From assembly GCF_048544455.1 (NCBI RefSeq), contig NC_133534.1:222174292-222238291 (forward strand): 64,000 nucleotides of DNA, in the 5' to 3' direction. The notes under the pieces are model-generated. The model saw nothing but the letters and a program-made list of their open reading frames with translations, did no database searches and was not told the DNA's origin. The translations under genes were made by a program, and so were the position numbers. Source of the stretch: Silene latifolia. Taxonomy: Eukaryota > Streptophyta > Magnoliopsida > Caryophyllales > Caryophyllaceae. Shown piece after piece: positions 12,087 to 23,241 of this stretch; position 1 is the stretch's first letter; the number at the start of each line of letters is the position of its first letter.

Positions 12087-12524
12087 CCAGGGATTGGCGG
12101 GATGAACGGGGGTTTCGGGGGTTTCGGGTGATGAGCTCAGCTGCATTTGCATATCATATCATATCATGTATTTCCATTTACTTCATCTTATATTTTTGCA
12201 TAGTTATTCCTACTCAACCGTTTGGGAGCTCATGGGGATACGTGAGGATTTCGGTCAGTCTACCTAGAAGTCTAGATCACTTAGTTCAAACAGTTTTTAT
12301 TTAAATATTCACTTTATTTATTTCCGCTGCGTAGTAAATGGTGTTATTATAGTTTTAATTAATTGGTTGACTATTGTAATAAGACCTTTAATGGTTATTT
12401 TATATAAAGTACTTTGGTTTGTTTCACTTTGTTATTCACTACCTCGGGCAATCCAAGATGGTAATAGTCCTATTTACTTGGGAGGCCTAGCTAAAGGCTC
12501 TTGAATAAATAGGGGTGTTATACA

Positions 12525-12799
12525 CTTCGCCCAGTTACTACTCTACTCATGGGGATCAGAGTCAGGTCTTTCATCTTTATGGTGTTTCTCCAGCAGAGTT
12601 TGGCCAGTTTAGTTGGGATTATGGTGCTCTTTATCGTTCTTTCTACACCCCAATCCGGCCTGATATGCATGTTGGTGGCTTTGGGGATCAGTTTGGGGCT
12701 TCTACTTCTCACGGAGGTTAGTTTGGTGCTGGGACCTCAGGGTATGGTGGTCAGTTTGGTGCTTCTACTTCTAGGACAGCTGGTGGATTTTGAGGTGGC
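12525..12799 (+). pseudogene. Athila-type ORF C-terminal remnant, first part
   Basis: After the Tekay-like LTR, a Gly/Ser/Tyr/Phe-rich frame runs with two in-frame stops to the insertion point of the solo copia LTR. Removing that insertion and one copy of CGTAC rejoins it in frame to 27774-27923. The low-complexity glycine-rich style resembles the tail of the intact ORF at 20239-21813, but I see no strong residue-level match. The Athila assignment rests mainly on the downstream region. Confidence 0.5.
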
Positions 12800-12804
12800 C
12801 GTAC
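12800..12804. repeat. Target-site duplication CGTAC (left)
   Basis: CGTAC immediately precedes TGTTAGTATT of the solo LTR and is repeated at 27769-27773 after CCAACA. Confidence 0.9.
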
Positions 12805-13375
12805 TGTTAGTATTTAGACCCTCATCAGACTCTTCTAATGATATTAAAATTACTAGGTAATTTTATATAGTGGTCTAAATCCTACATGCATGCAAGGAAA
12901 AAAAAAGATCATCCTTACATTGGTGAAAATGGCAAATACTGGGCACTACAAAGGTCTTCTACCTTTGTAGTTCTTGAGCTATATGGTATGGATGATCCTC
13001 CTAAGTCTTCAATCACCAAAGTAGGTGACCTCCTTTGGTGTGCACCCAAGATATTACCCCAAACACTACTAATAATATTGACTAGATACTACTAGTAGAA
13101 TACCCTTTATAATATGTAAGTATTACTACCTTTAATAATACTTGTTGCATATCATATTTTGTGAATTTATTTGATTGGTTTTTGATCAACTAATGATCAA
13201 TTTTTGATGAAGTTTTATGATGAAGATGAAGAAAAGGAACAACTTTTGTCTTCTTTTTCCTCTTCAATCTACACGGCCAAGGACAATGATTTTAGAGATT
13301 TTTTTTTTTATATTTTTAAATTCTCACACAACGTCACATGCAATGGCCTTATCATGAGGTATTTATAGTAGATGT

Positions 13376-14795
13376 TGATACCGTCGTCAGGTACCAAAAA
13401 TAAATACCTAAGTACTACTAACAGAAGCTAGCGGTAAGTAGGGTCGATCTCCACAGGGAGGCTATTTTGCTAATTATCTGTCTAACTCAGTCTGTCAGGA
13501 TGTCACAGAAATGGGGGTTTTTAAATATGATTTTCTAAACTAAAAGGAATAAGGAAAAGAGAATAAAAGAAAGGAAATAAACAGATAGAGAGAAACAGCT
13601 AAGACAAACGGTTCACCATAATCATCCGGTCAAGTAATCTAGGTTTCAGGTCAATGCAAATACGGTCTAAGGGGTAACGAACGTCACCTTTCGGTCCTTA
13701 ATTCACCCTAAAGCGTAAACAGCTTAACTTTCGCCCTCACTGCAATACTCTATTGTTCGCTACTAGTCTCGCCTCTTCCAACCTTTCGGTCCAGGTCGAG
13801 GATCACTAAGAAATAAATGCCTAATTGCGTCGACTCAATCAGACAGATACAATTAACTGCAGCATTTAACCAACAAAGACAATACCAGCATTAACCCAAT
13901 AAATCGATTACTCTCCCTTCATAAATATTGGATCCCCTATAGTCTGAGCAGAGGGGAATTAGCTACTCATAACCAACGAATTAACAATAACAAGAGATAG
14001 ATAATTGGAATTCAACATTATAAAAGACTAATAAGAATTGAATTAAAGCAATTACGATAATTAATATAGGGAAGAAGGAATTAAAGCAATGAAAAGGATT
14101 AAAGGATTAAAGAGAAATAAAAATACCAATACAATCTGAAAAATAGAGAAATGAAGAACAAGCAGTCGTCCGTCCCCTCTACTGACTCCAGGGAATGAAT
14201 TCTCTTTTATTAGGTCTAAACTACTCTTATTTATACTAAGTAGTATTATTATTATTAACTAAATATAAGATAAACATAAGATATAATCTAATTATACTCG
14301 ACACTATTATCCTCGCTGTAGCTAGTACTCGATCGACCATATATCTACTCGATCGAGTACTTTTCCTGCTTTGCGCACTGAACTTCAAACGGCTGCCATT
14401 TCTTCGTTACTTGGGCAAATAGGGCGATTCCGGTGGCATTGGAAAGCTAAGAGGACAAACTTTGGAATAACCTGAATATCAGTTGTATAACTCGAGATAT
14501 GGCTCTTCAAAGTAGGCACTAGCAATTTGAAGTTCTTCCTTTGCTCGCCTAGCTATCTTACTTCTTTGCGCATCTCAAAATAGCTACATTCCCGCTCCAA
14601 ATTCACTCTTCCTCCAAATGCATGATAAACGGACGGTAAAAGGCTTGATTTCACTACTTTCTGGTTCATTCCTGCAAATAAGACAAAACAAACCAAAGTA
14701 GCATATTCAGGGCATTTCGTAGCATAAACTACGATAATAACATATAAATACGTGCATAAAAAGGCCTAAAAAGACTACATAAAATGCACATATCA
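13376..14795 (-). repeat. 3' LTR of the non-autonomous Athila-like element
   Basis: Starts TGATACCGTCG and ends ATATCA, matching 25574-27004. A minus-strand TATAAATA box lies at 14228-14235. A CTCGATCGAG palindrome lies near 14340-14360. The preceding GATGT is the target duplication. Confidence 0.92.
14228..14235 (-). promoter_or_regulatory. LTR TATA box
   Basis: AGTATAAATAAG on the minus strand. The same box is at 26426-26433 in the 5' LTR, and a CTATAAATAGG box is at the matching place (44136-44143) in the related element. Confidence 0.6.
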
Positions 14796-16860
14796 AATCT
14801 CCCCAAACCAAACCTTTACTCGTCCTCGAGTAAACTAAATGCAAACTAATGGAACGGAAAAGATAACTCAGAGCTAGCTATAACTTGTCTACTTGAACCA
14901 GTTTAATGCAAATTAAAATCAACGATTCTGACTACAATGGTCAATATAAAACGAATTATAAGATGTCCATAAATAAAGCTGACCTATCGACCTTGCAAGA
15001 TCAACACAAATCGGACTCTCACGCGGTCACTCTTCTCTCATGAAGCAAAGGGTGAAAGTATATGTATAATAGAGAAAGAGAAAACAGTCACTCACCTAGA
15101 CTGCGACCTACATAACATGCATGCAACAAAAATGATAGACGATTCAAGTACTAGTGCACACGTTCCAACCAACAATGTCTGTCACAGCCGAGGGCTTACA
15201 AATGATATGGGAAAGTGAGGTTCAGGTGAGAAAAGGCAAAACAAATTATGGAAATTTGGAGGTAAAAGTGTCAAGCTAGTTCCTAACAGGACCATAATGA
15301 AGCCATCCGAATCTCAACTGACTGAAAAGCTAAGCACAAGTGCCCTTCATTTGGCACAAAACTCACAAAACTCAAACACAATCTCCTCAAAAAATATGGG
15401 ATAAAAATGGAGGAGTCAGACGGTCACAAAGTTCCCTTTTTTAATACCGTCCGAATGAACTAACTGAAACAAATCATTTTTTTTCAAACTTTCTTTTTCT
15501 TTTCTCACGTTCCAGCTTTCTTCATTTTCATTTTTTTTTTCATTTTTTTCCTTTTTTTTTTTTTTGTTTTTCTTCTTTCACGTCTTTCTTTTTTTTTCTT
15601 TCTTTTCCAATATTTTTTTTTTCTTTTGTCCTTCCTCTCTCATTTTCCTACCAACTCCAAAACAAGAAATACGGCCAAGATGCACCGGAAAGTCGTACCA
15701 CAAAATAACAAACTAACTAGCTTGACTAGGCAGGCTTAATTTGGAATGTAGCTAATGGGTCAAAAAGGCAAATTTTGGCTAATGTGGAGCTAAATGGGTG
15801 AAAAATATAAGGAAAGGGGAAAATTTATAAGCACCTCCCTGCATGTGACACCGACCACAAACCCGAATGTATGCATTTGACAAGAAATCGAATGTCATAA
15901 AAGTGCAAAAATAATGAACATGCTATGCAAGGAGTACTACTCTCAATTCCTACATGAACCGGTCATGAATGTCACCAGTTATAAGGCTCTAAAACTCAGA
16001 AATTGTAGAGTAGGTTGCCAATTTATCAGGTCAAGTCTACACGGTCAGCTATATTTGAACAAAAACTCGTAGATATGCGCAAGACTCAGCTAATAACTGT
16101 CAATAAAGTGCAAGGCTCAAGTAAAAAAGACAAGTTAAAGTGCAATTTCATCACGGAAATCTACCATTCCGACTCAACCTATATGCAAAAATAAACGTGA
16201 ATATTTTTTTGAATTTTTGAAAATTTTCAATTTTTATGAGATTTTTTATTTTTATGAAAATAAACAACAATGCATACTGAAATTAAACGTGATAACAGAA
16301 ATGCAATAAAAACAAGATGCAGACACAGATATGGATGCATAACCTCCCCAAACCAAACCGTACAATGCCCTCATTGTACCAAAACAAGGAAAGGAAATGC
16401 AAACTAAAAGAGAAAGAGAGTAAATACGGAAAGCTCACAAGATTGCGCGAATAAGGGACCTCCCCAAACCAGCCAGCAACGTGGGAGGTCACTAATAGCT
16501 CCGAAACATCGTCACAAGAAGCTAAGTCAAGCAATGGGAGTCCAAAACAGCCCGATCGAGAGGAAAAGCGGTCGATCGAGTAGAATAGTGGTCGATCGAG
16601 TAAATAAATTTTTTTTTTTTTTTTTACTCGATCGAGTCGAGAGTTACTCGATCGAGTAACTCGTCTTTCTGCAGCTTAAAGGTCGAGTAGAATTCCTACA
16701 AAGATGCAATGAAAAACAGCCCGCAAACTAACTAAGCAAGCATACTGATATAGGTTTATGGTACGAAGACCATTTATTACAACTGAAATAAAATAAGAAA
16801 TTAAAAACAAAAATCCGGGTTGCCTCCCGAGTAGCGCTAGCTTCAGATGGGTCCCAGCTC
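14796..16860 (-). other. Non-coding 3' internal region with polypurine tract and purine-rich block
   Basis: Next to the LTR, the minus strand reads GGTTTGGTTTGGGGAGATT, the plus-strand primer. A second similar GGTTTGGGGAGGT lies at 16345-16362. A 190-bp pyrimidine-rich block at 15474-15660 (purine-rich in element sense) precedes it. No convincing ORF is present. Palindromes CTCGATCGAG cluster at 16553-16655. At 16815-16830 the sequence matches CGAGAGGCAACCCGGATTTTT in the related element at 51310. Confidence 0.75.
16553..16655. repeat. CTCGATCGAG palindrome array
   Basis: Five or so copies of (G/C)TCGATCGAGT(A/C), some perfect and some with one change, flank a T-run. The same array type occurs in the Tekay-like LTRs and the related element, in unrelated sequence context. 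Confidence 0.85.
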
Positions 16861-18134
16861 TGTAATACCCGCCCTTTTAGGGATCCTTTGACCAGCGTTG
16901 ACTGTCCTTGGGAGCGGGAGTAACCTTAGGGAAGTATGCCAAAACCATCTTGGGGTGCGTATTAAGAGTGGTACTCGATAGAGTAGAGGCTACTTGATCG
17001 AGTAGCTAGGGTACTCGATCGAGTAGGGGGCCACTCGATCGAGTAGGTTGGGCACTCGATCGAGTGCCGGGTTTTCAGCGAGGGTTTTATATCGCGTTTT
17101 GTTAAATCCGCAAATCACTTCCGCCACTTTCCTCCTATCCTTCAGTCGCCTCTTTCCCTTCCCTTCACCTCAAAACCTCCATGGAAGCCTTTGTGAAGAT
17201 CCTTGTGCCTTAGGAGAGCTCTCTTGAGTCGGGTAGCGGTCTTTTACCTTGTCTCTCCCTATAGGTATGTCACAATCATCATCCGTGCCTTTGTCTCCTT
17301 AGTTGGGGTTTGCTTGTTAGTAATAGATAATTGTATGGTGGTTATAGGCTTTGCTTGGTCGCTGGATGTGTTATCTGTCGGCATGGATTGGTTGCGGTTG
17401 CTTAAAGGTAGGTTCGCCTACTCAGTTTCTGTAGATGGTCTAGTGTGTCGGTCGTTATAGTAGTATTGTGGTTGTTTGATATAGTAATTGTGTTGTACTG
17501 TGATTGTGGTGGTGATTGTTGTTGATGGTTCTCGAGATGCGTTCTCGGCTGAGTGGGGTCACTTGCGGGAGTGGCTTCACGCCCTAGTTTCGCCCTCCGT
17601 GGAACCCGCCACGGGAGGGGATGTGCACATTAATGGACAGGGTTATCGCTCGGTATGATGAGCGGGGCTTAGGTGGGAACGGCTGCGGTCCCCCACTGGC
17701 AGGGCTGGTCCAGTGGACAGTCAGTGACAGAGTTGATTGGATTGTGGTGAATGCGTGTGGTTTGTAGTGTCGTTTACATTGATATTTGTAGTTGCCGTTG
17801 TCTTGTCTTATCTCAGTACTGACCTTGTGTGGTTGTTTGTTTGTTATGTGTCTGCCGTGATCCCTTATGGTGAGCAGTCGGTCTTAGTAGGTGTTGGTGT
17901 TGTTGATAGCTGAGGTCCGGGCAGGGATGAGTCTTCACGAGATATGATGGTCATAGCGAGTAGTCCTTGAGTTGTACCTTGGTATCGTATTTTGGTTTGA
18001 ATCCATTGTAATATAACTTAAAAGTTCTTTTATTGACGTTTGATAAGTACTTTCCTCGGGCAACCGAGGTGGGTAACGCCCTTATATGCTAAGGAATGCC
18101 TGGTTAAGGCTCCTCTGGATATGGGGGTGTTACA
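16861..18134 (+). mobile_element. Tekay-like solo LTR (copy A)
   Basis: 1274 bp, TGTAATACCC...GGGTGTTACA, almost identical to 23242-24515. It is flanked on both sides by AGCTC (16856-16860 and 18135-18139), so taken alone it is a solo LTR with a perfect target duplication. It contains CTCGATCGAG palindromes (16972-17066), the GTAGG/CCTAC hairpin (17405-17428) and the CCTCGG/CCGAGG hairpin (18054-18069). Confidence 0.9.
16972..17066. repeat. CTCGATCGAG palindrome array in LTR A
   Basis: One ACTCGATAGAGTA variant and four full or near-full CTCGATCGAG copies about 18-25 bp apart, upstream of the TTTTATATCGCG stretch. The same array is at 23353-23447 in LTR B. Confidence 0.88.
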
Positions 18135-18968
18135 AGCTCGACCTTCTTTTTCAGCCAACTACTCTAATTGAACCCAATCAAAGCAGCTCAAGGCTCGCAG
18201 CAACCTGTCAAATAGCTGCGCATGTGCTACACAAAACTGTAAGTAGCACCATAAGATAGAAATAACATAGGAAATCAAAATGTAAAAACATTTAAGCTTA
18301 ACAAATTTCCTATGGCAGCTCCTAAAATTGTTCACAAAATAATTCTGCCCTCCAGCTAAGGGCGGAATATAAAAGCTCAAGTTAACCACCGGTGGAGAAT
18401 TAACGAACTCAGGTGCATTCGACTCAAAATTAACGCGAGTAGAATTAAAATACTCTGACGGGTATGAAATGTGAGGTGGAGGAGTCTGGTCAACTAAGGG
18501 AGAAGGTGGATAATCGTCCCAAATGCATAGGATAGCAAAGTCAAATGGGTCAATGGTGTCTCCTAAAATAGGCTCATCATCGATATCATCATAAGTATCC
18601 CATTTAGCCTCTAGACTATCACTCTCCTCATCGCTAGACTCGTCAAGATGGAGGTTCTCAAAGAGAGCCTCCAAATCGTCCTCAGTAACATTGCAAGAAT
18701 CATAAAGGGGTTCTAGACTATCCTCATAAAAAGGATTGTCAACCACGCTAATGGTCTCCTCTATGTCTTCGTCAGCATTTACTAGATTGGTTTCTAAGGT
18801 CTCACCCACCCCCTCATCTGAGTCAACATGAAGAGAAAAAGTAGGTTTAAGAGATTCAGTAGCAAACCAATTAAAGAATTCTAATACCTCAATTACGGGG
18901 ATTCCTTCGAAATCCCACTTACCTATGGACTCGAGGTATGCTCGCGTAGGGTCATTCATATGCCGGAC
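18135..18968 (-). pseudogene. Duplicated flank: gag-like ORF of the Athila-like element, left copy
   Basis: This repeats 24516-25350 with few differences and ends abruptly after CATATGCCGGAC. It contains an open frame 18959-18159 (266 codons). That frame starts MNDPTRAYLESIG, passes through a very acidic middle (DEES, EDDLEALFENL) and ends in a hydrophobic tail (ILISYVISILWCYLQF, then VAHAQLFDRLLRAL). This copy retains the frame that the right copy lost. It is cut upstream, so its own start is not native. The function is unknown; position after the primer site suggests a minimal gag. Confidence 0.75.
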
Positions 18969-20238
18969 GAATCCTACGGGTTTTCTTAAAACCCCTAATC
19001 TTTCTATTTCTTCTTCTTATTTTCCCTATATTTCGACACCTCCATCTATTTCCTTTCAATTCCTAATTCCTCTCAAACCCTCTCATTCTTTTGGGTTAGT
19101 AGTGAGTCTTGGGGGTAATTTCTTAGTTTGATTTCGTTTCTCTACTCTGTTCATCAAGCAAGGTACGCTGTTCTTCCTTGTGTACATGGTTATTGCTTTG
19201 AATGTGTTAAAATAGTGTAATAATCTGAAATTTTCGATTTACATGAGTAGGTAGTTGCTTTTGATAGTTGAAATATGATTCATATGCCTCCTTTCAATGT
19301 TTGTTGGTGACTAATTGCTGTAAATTAGATTAGAAATTGCAATAGTTGAACCCGAAATTTCTAGGGTTTCCAAATTGAAATCAATTTTTGGTTGTTTTAT
19401 AATGATTAGATAGTAAAATTGAGCCTTAATTATGGTTTATATCATGTTGGAGGATAGATTTTGATGATTTTACCCTTAGAAAGTTGCCTTAGGACTCCGT
19501 CTTAAAAGTGCCTTAAATGGAAATTCATGATTCATAACTGAAAAATTGGTGTTGTAATTGACAGTATAAGCATGAATTGAACTTCAATATGCGAATAGAA
19601 ACGATAATTGGTGAATATGTGCCGAAATTTTCACAGCTGTAAAGACCGTCTGAAAATATTAATTGAGTTGTTTTACATAATAGTGAAGGGTGATGTTGAT
19701 TTGTCATAAATTATCCTTTCTCTTAAATTAGTAACATGTCATTAGCAATGTAAATGGAACGACCTTTAGAAGCATGCTAGGAGATTCGAATTGCTGAGTA
19801 TATGTGTTCATATGCTAAATTTTCGCAATTACGGTTTATAAGAGACTACAAACTGAGACTATATGTTAAAATTGAGGACACCATTGATGAAATGTGTGTA
19901 CCTATCTGAACATCTAAGTTTAATGACATAATTTATGTGCTTCGAATATGGAACTGGTTGATGAGTTAGTGAACTTGCTAAGTATATAGAACTCAAATTG
20001 TATGAAGTATATGCCTACACGTTTTACACAAATAATATGAACTTGTATGCTGAAATCGTAGAACCTGCTAGTGAACATGTGTACTTATCTTAATATTCAA
20101 AGTAACAATGTGAAATATGTACTTCACATGCTGGAATTGTTGGTAAATGGGTGTGCCTAGCTGATATGTTAAATTCAAATTTCATGAGGTAAATGGTTGC
20201 ATGGTTATATAAATTGTTTAAACTTATACCTAAAGCAG
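18969..20238 (+). other. 5' untranslated region and probable intron ahead of the ATHILA-ORF1-like gene
   Basis: After the breakpoint the sequence is unrelated to the flank. A pyrimidine-rich leader-like stretch (18990-19160) ends CAAG|GTACGC. An AT-rich, frame-poor region then runs to ACCTAAAGCAG|ATG. These look like an intron donor near 19162 and an acceptor at 20238, giving a 5'-UTR intron of about 1.08 kb. This is inference from composition and splice consensus only. Confidence 0.4.
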
Positions 20239-21813
20239 ATGCCGAGACTGAACCTTGGAATCCGCCAAAGTAAGAGGGGAAGGGGTGACCCACCTGAGTC
20301 GGGAGAGGGGAGTGGGCCGGTGGTACCCGCAGTTCCCGAATACCCTACAGTTGTTTTTGTTGACTTCAAGCAAAGGGAACGTTTTGTAGCCTTACAAAAA
20401 CGCAAATTGAGACCTACAAAGTGTATAGACACCAGTGTGTTAGAGGAGTTGGAGATAGAGACGGATGTCCGTCACATATTTGAGACCTTGGGTTTTACGG
20501 GTTTGTATCGGCTGAGGAAGCATACTTACCCTTTTCTTACCTTAGAGTTCATGAGCTCTTTTAACTATAACCCGGCGGGTCAGACTGTTGAGTTTAGATT
20601 GATGAATACCAGTTTTTTCTTGACCATGGATTTGTTTGCCTCTCACCTTGGGTTGGCCAAGCCTCCCAAGGACTCAATCACCGACATTCCAGCTGAGTGC
20701 GGCGTCTGCCGCCTAATGCCTTGCTTGACTGGGAAGCAAGCTCCCACCTCGATCAACATGCTGATTAACGATGTTCAGCATATTACCTTGAGGGTCTTTC
20801 TCCGTTCTCTCTCGAACCTCCTCTACGACCGAAAGGATATGAGTAAGTTGAATAACCATGAGGTCTTGCTCTTGATGTCTTACCTCAACCCGGAGCGGGC
20901 CAAGAAAGTGGTCTTTAATGCTCCTTCTATAGTTTGTGCTGCTCTTGCCTTGATGGCTTCTTCCTCTTCCCGGTACCTGAGTTGTGGTGCCATTGCCACT
21001 CGATTAGCTGAAAAGCTAACCTCCTTTGAGGCTTCTTCGGCATACGTGCCTTTGGCTACCCCAGTGCCTACCATGGACCGTGAATACTATCTCGACCTGA
21101 AATGGTTGAGGACCTTGGCTGACGGTAGCCTAGCGTGGAGGGTGTGGGGGATGAGTTGGATGAAGGTTCCAGCTTCTGAGCATCTCCCACCCACGGAGCC
21201 CTTGGAGCCGAGTGTAGTGACGGTGGACTCCGATGACGAGGAGGAGCAGGATGACAACATACCCCGCCAGCTACAGACCTATCTCATTGACGGCACCATT
21301 CTCGAGGAGATGCCGGAGCCGACGAAGGGTGAGAATGCGGGGGTTCGGGTGGTGGAGAGACCCAGAGTGGTGAGGGGACCCCGTCGAGTGAGGGAGAGGG
21401 CCCCGGAGACTAGGCCACAGCCAGTAGCACCTCAGCAGCAGCAGTCTTTCCCATGCTACCCTTACCTCGACACCCCGGAGACGCGATCCAGTTACCTGGC
21501 GGAGAGAGTGTCATCTACCTTGACACTCCGGAACATGCACGAGATGGCCTACGCTCAGGGGATAGGGACCGAAGGACCGCATCCAGTTTGGTGGAGTGGG
21601 GTTGGAGACTACACAGGGGTTTCCCATTCCTACGGGGTGGATCAGTCGACATGGGGGGCACCTCAGTCCTTCCCTTACGGTGGCTTGACCAAATGGTACG
21701 TGGGCCCAGGAGCAGGAGCAGGAGTGGATGCGGGGATCGGGTCAGCAGGAGCAGATACTTCGGGTGGTGGTGATGATGAGGTGATGTTTGAGCAGCAGCA
21801 GCAGCAGGAGTGA
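20239..21813 (+). CDS. ATHILA ORF1-like protein (524 aa)
   Basis: The frame is open from the ATG at 20239 (MPRLNLGIRQ) to the TGA at 21811. An in-frame ATG at 20197 is possible, but the CAG|ATG context favours 20239. The N-terminal third is basic then folded-looking (TLGFTGLYRLRKHTYPFL, FLTMDLFASHLGL), which resembles the plant ATHILA ORF-1 family as I recall it. The middle has a conserved-style helical part (LNNHEVLLLMSYLNP). The C-terminal 180 residues are disordered: acidic DSDDEEEQDD, Arg/Pro-rich, Gly-rich, and a final glutamine run. No stop or frameshift is seen, unlike almost every other frame here. It lies upstream of a Tekay-like polypurine tract and LTR with no pol between, so it may be captured cargo. 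The biochemical role is unknown. Confidence 0.7.
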   Translation: MPRLNLGIRQSKRGRGDPPESGEGSGPVVPAVPEYPTVVFVDFKQRERFVALQKRKLRPTKCIDTSVLEELEIETDVRHIFETLGFTGLYRLRKHTYPFLTLEFMSSFNYNPAGQTVEFRLMNTSFFLTMDLFASHLGLAKPPKDSITDIPAECGVCRLMPCLTGKQAPTSINMLINDVQHITLRVFLRSLSNLLYDRKDMSKLNNHEVLLLMSYLNPERAKKVVFNAPSIVCAALALMASSSSRYLSCGAIATRLAEKLTSFEASSAYVPLATPVPTMDREYYLDLKWLRTLADGSLAWRVWGMSWMKVPASEHLPPTEPLEPSVVTVDSDDEEEQDDNIPRQLQTYLIDGTILEEMPEPTKGENAGVRVVERPRVVRGPRRVRERAPETRPQPVAPQQQQSFPCYPYLDTPETRSSYLAERVSSTLTLRNMHEMAYAQGIGTEGPHPVWWSGVGDYTGVSHSYGVDQSTWGAPQSFPYGGLTKWYVGPGAGAGVDAGIGSAGADTSGGGDDEVMFEQQQQQE

Positions 21814-23241
21814 TACTCCTTATTTCTATCTTCGTTCATGATTGTTAGTGGTAGTTGTTGTTGGTAGCATGGTTAGATTTTCGGTTGTTTTAGTTGAAAC
21901 TTTATTCAGAAACTTGTATCGTTAGGCCATAAGGCCGGATTTATTACTTTCACCTTATGCAGGATGATGGAGAGTCGGGGCATCATCCCGACTCAATTTA
22001 TGCGACAGTTAGGGTTATATGTGTTGGTTTATGACGGGTTGTGTAAGGCATTTGGCCTGCAGGTACTCGACAGAGTACCCCACACTCTATCGAGTAGCTG
22101 CAGGAAAGGAAGAAAGGAAACATTCTGATCTCGAGCTACTCGATCGAGTAGCCAAGACACTCAATCGAGTAGCATGGCACTCGATCGAGTACCGCTACAT
22201 ACTCGATCGAGTAGCACTGTTACAGGAGGTTTTCGAAATTTAAAAATGTTCAAATGTTTTATAATGGCAAATTTGATGTTTAATGTGGTTATTAGTGCGT
22301 AGTAACACCTTTGAACTGTTAATTTGGTGTGTTGGAAACCGTGTTTGAAGTTTTATAAGCGTATTTGTCACAAGTAGTAGAACGGTAATAATTTCTTGTT
22401 ACTTTAATATCGCATACGCCTCCTTCATTTTATTTATAAGAGTGGTAACTTCGCTTATATTTATGCATGTCATGTTAACGTGTGTTGTCAACGGTAACTA
22501 GGTATTCCGGTGACTTGTGTATGATTTCTAACTTAACGAGTGTATAATTAGCGAGTAATGTCCACAACAAATAATATGGTTTTCTTTAATGATTAAGACG
22601 TAAATAATAAAAAAAAAAAAAAAAAAAAAAATTTATGCGTTGATACTTGGGTGGTGAACTTCGCGGACGAAGTTCCTTTTTAGAGGGGAAGAGTAATGTC
22701 GCGAAATAAAAAGGTTGTTTTTTGAATAATGTTCTGCTTGTTTATAATGTTGTGGTAGTTGTTTATAATGTGGATGGTGTCATGTGTTGTAAAAAAAAAA
22801 AAAAAAAAAAAAATGTTTTGAATTATAACGACTTACTTTCTTTGGTTCTTTAAAGTGAGTGTGATTGTATTTGAATCACGTTGCCAAATAACATGGTGGC
22901 AGTAGTCATGCCACATGAAAGTTAATATGAGACATGTTCTAGATTGATTGGTTGATAGTTGTTAATGTATGTTGGGAGAACGTGAGTGACGATTCGCGTT
23001 GCGCGTCAGATGTTTTATATGTATATAAGATAACGGTTGACTGTGATAAAGCTTGCATGATAGTGGCAAGAATTGATAGGTTTAATTGTGAACGGTGATG
23101 ATAATGACATGGGGGGGGAGACGGTGTTTACAGGGGGTGATGGTTTGACCGGAAGATTGGTGGGATTGTGTTGGTTCCGTGTCATGAGTGGGAGAGGTGA
23201 GTTGAACTTCGGGGACGAAGTTCTTTTTAAGGGGGGAAGAC
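21814..23241 (+). other. Non-coding 3' part of the Tekay-like internal region
   Basis: It contains a CTCGATCGAG array (22064-22216) and two A-runs (near 22609-22631 and 22791-22812). It also has two hairpin/polypurine modules: GAACTTCG/CGAAGTTC at 22656-22675 followed by GAGGGGAAGAG, and at 23204-23223 followed by AAGGGGGGAAGAC at the LTR. No coding frame is convincing. Confidence 0.75.
22064..22216. repeat. CTCGATCGAG palindrome array, internal
   Basis: At least six ACTCGA(T/C)(C/A)GAGTA units at about 20-30 bp spacing in non-coding DNA downstream of the ORF. Confidence 0.85.

Larger units (their letters stand above)
8228..12524 (+). mobile_element. Tekay-like 3' LTR, interrupted by an L1 element
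   Basis: The LTR starts TGTAATACCCC right after the polypurine tract and ends about GGGGTGTTATACA. Without the L1 at 9600-11735 it is about 2.16 kb. It contains a clear TATA box (8526-8533), the GTAG hairpin at 9553-9575, two tandem-repeat blocks near the 3' end (11820-12086) and the CCTCGG block at 12442. It is inserted in the coding remnant of an Athila-type element that resumes at 12525. Its partner LTR is outside the window. Confidence 0.82.

Noticed and set aside
17203..17460. 85-aa ORF repeated at 23584-23841
   Set aside because: It recurs only because it lies in the two LTR copies. It has no domain and overlaps the LTR hairpin, so it is not treated as a gene.
20239..21813. Host protein-coding gene
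   Set aside because: It has an intact frame and a possible intron, but its resemblance to ATHILA ORF1 and its position before a retrotransposon polypurine tract make a transposon origin more likely.
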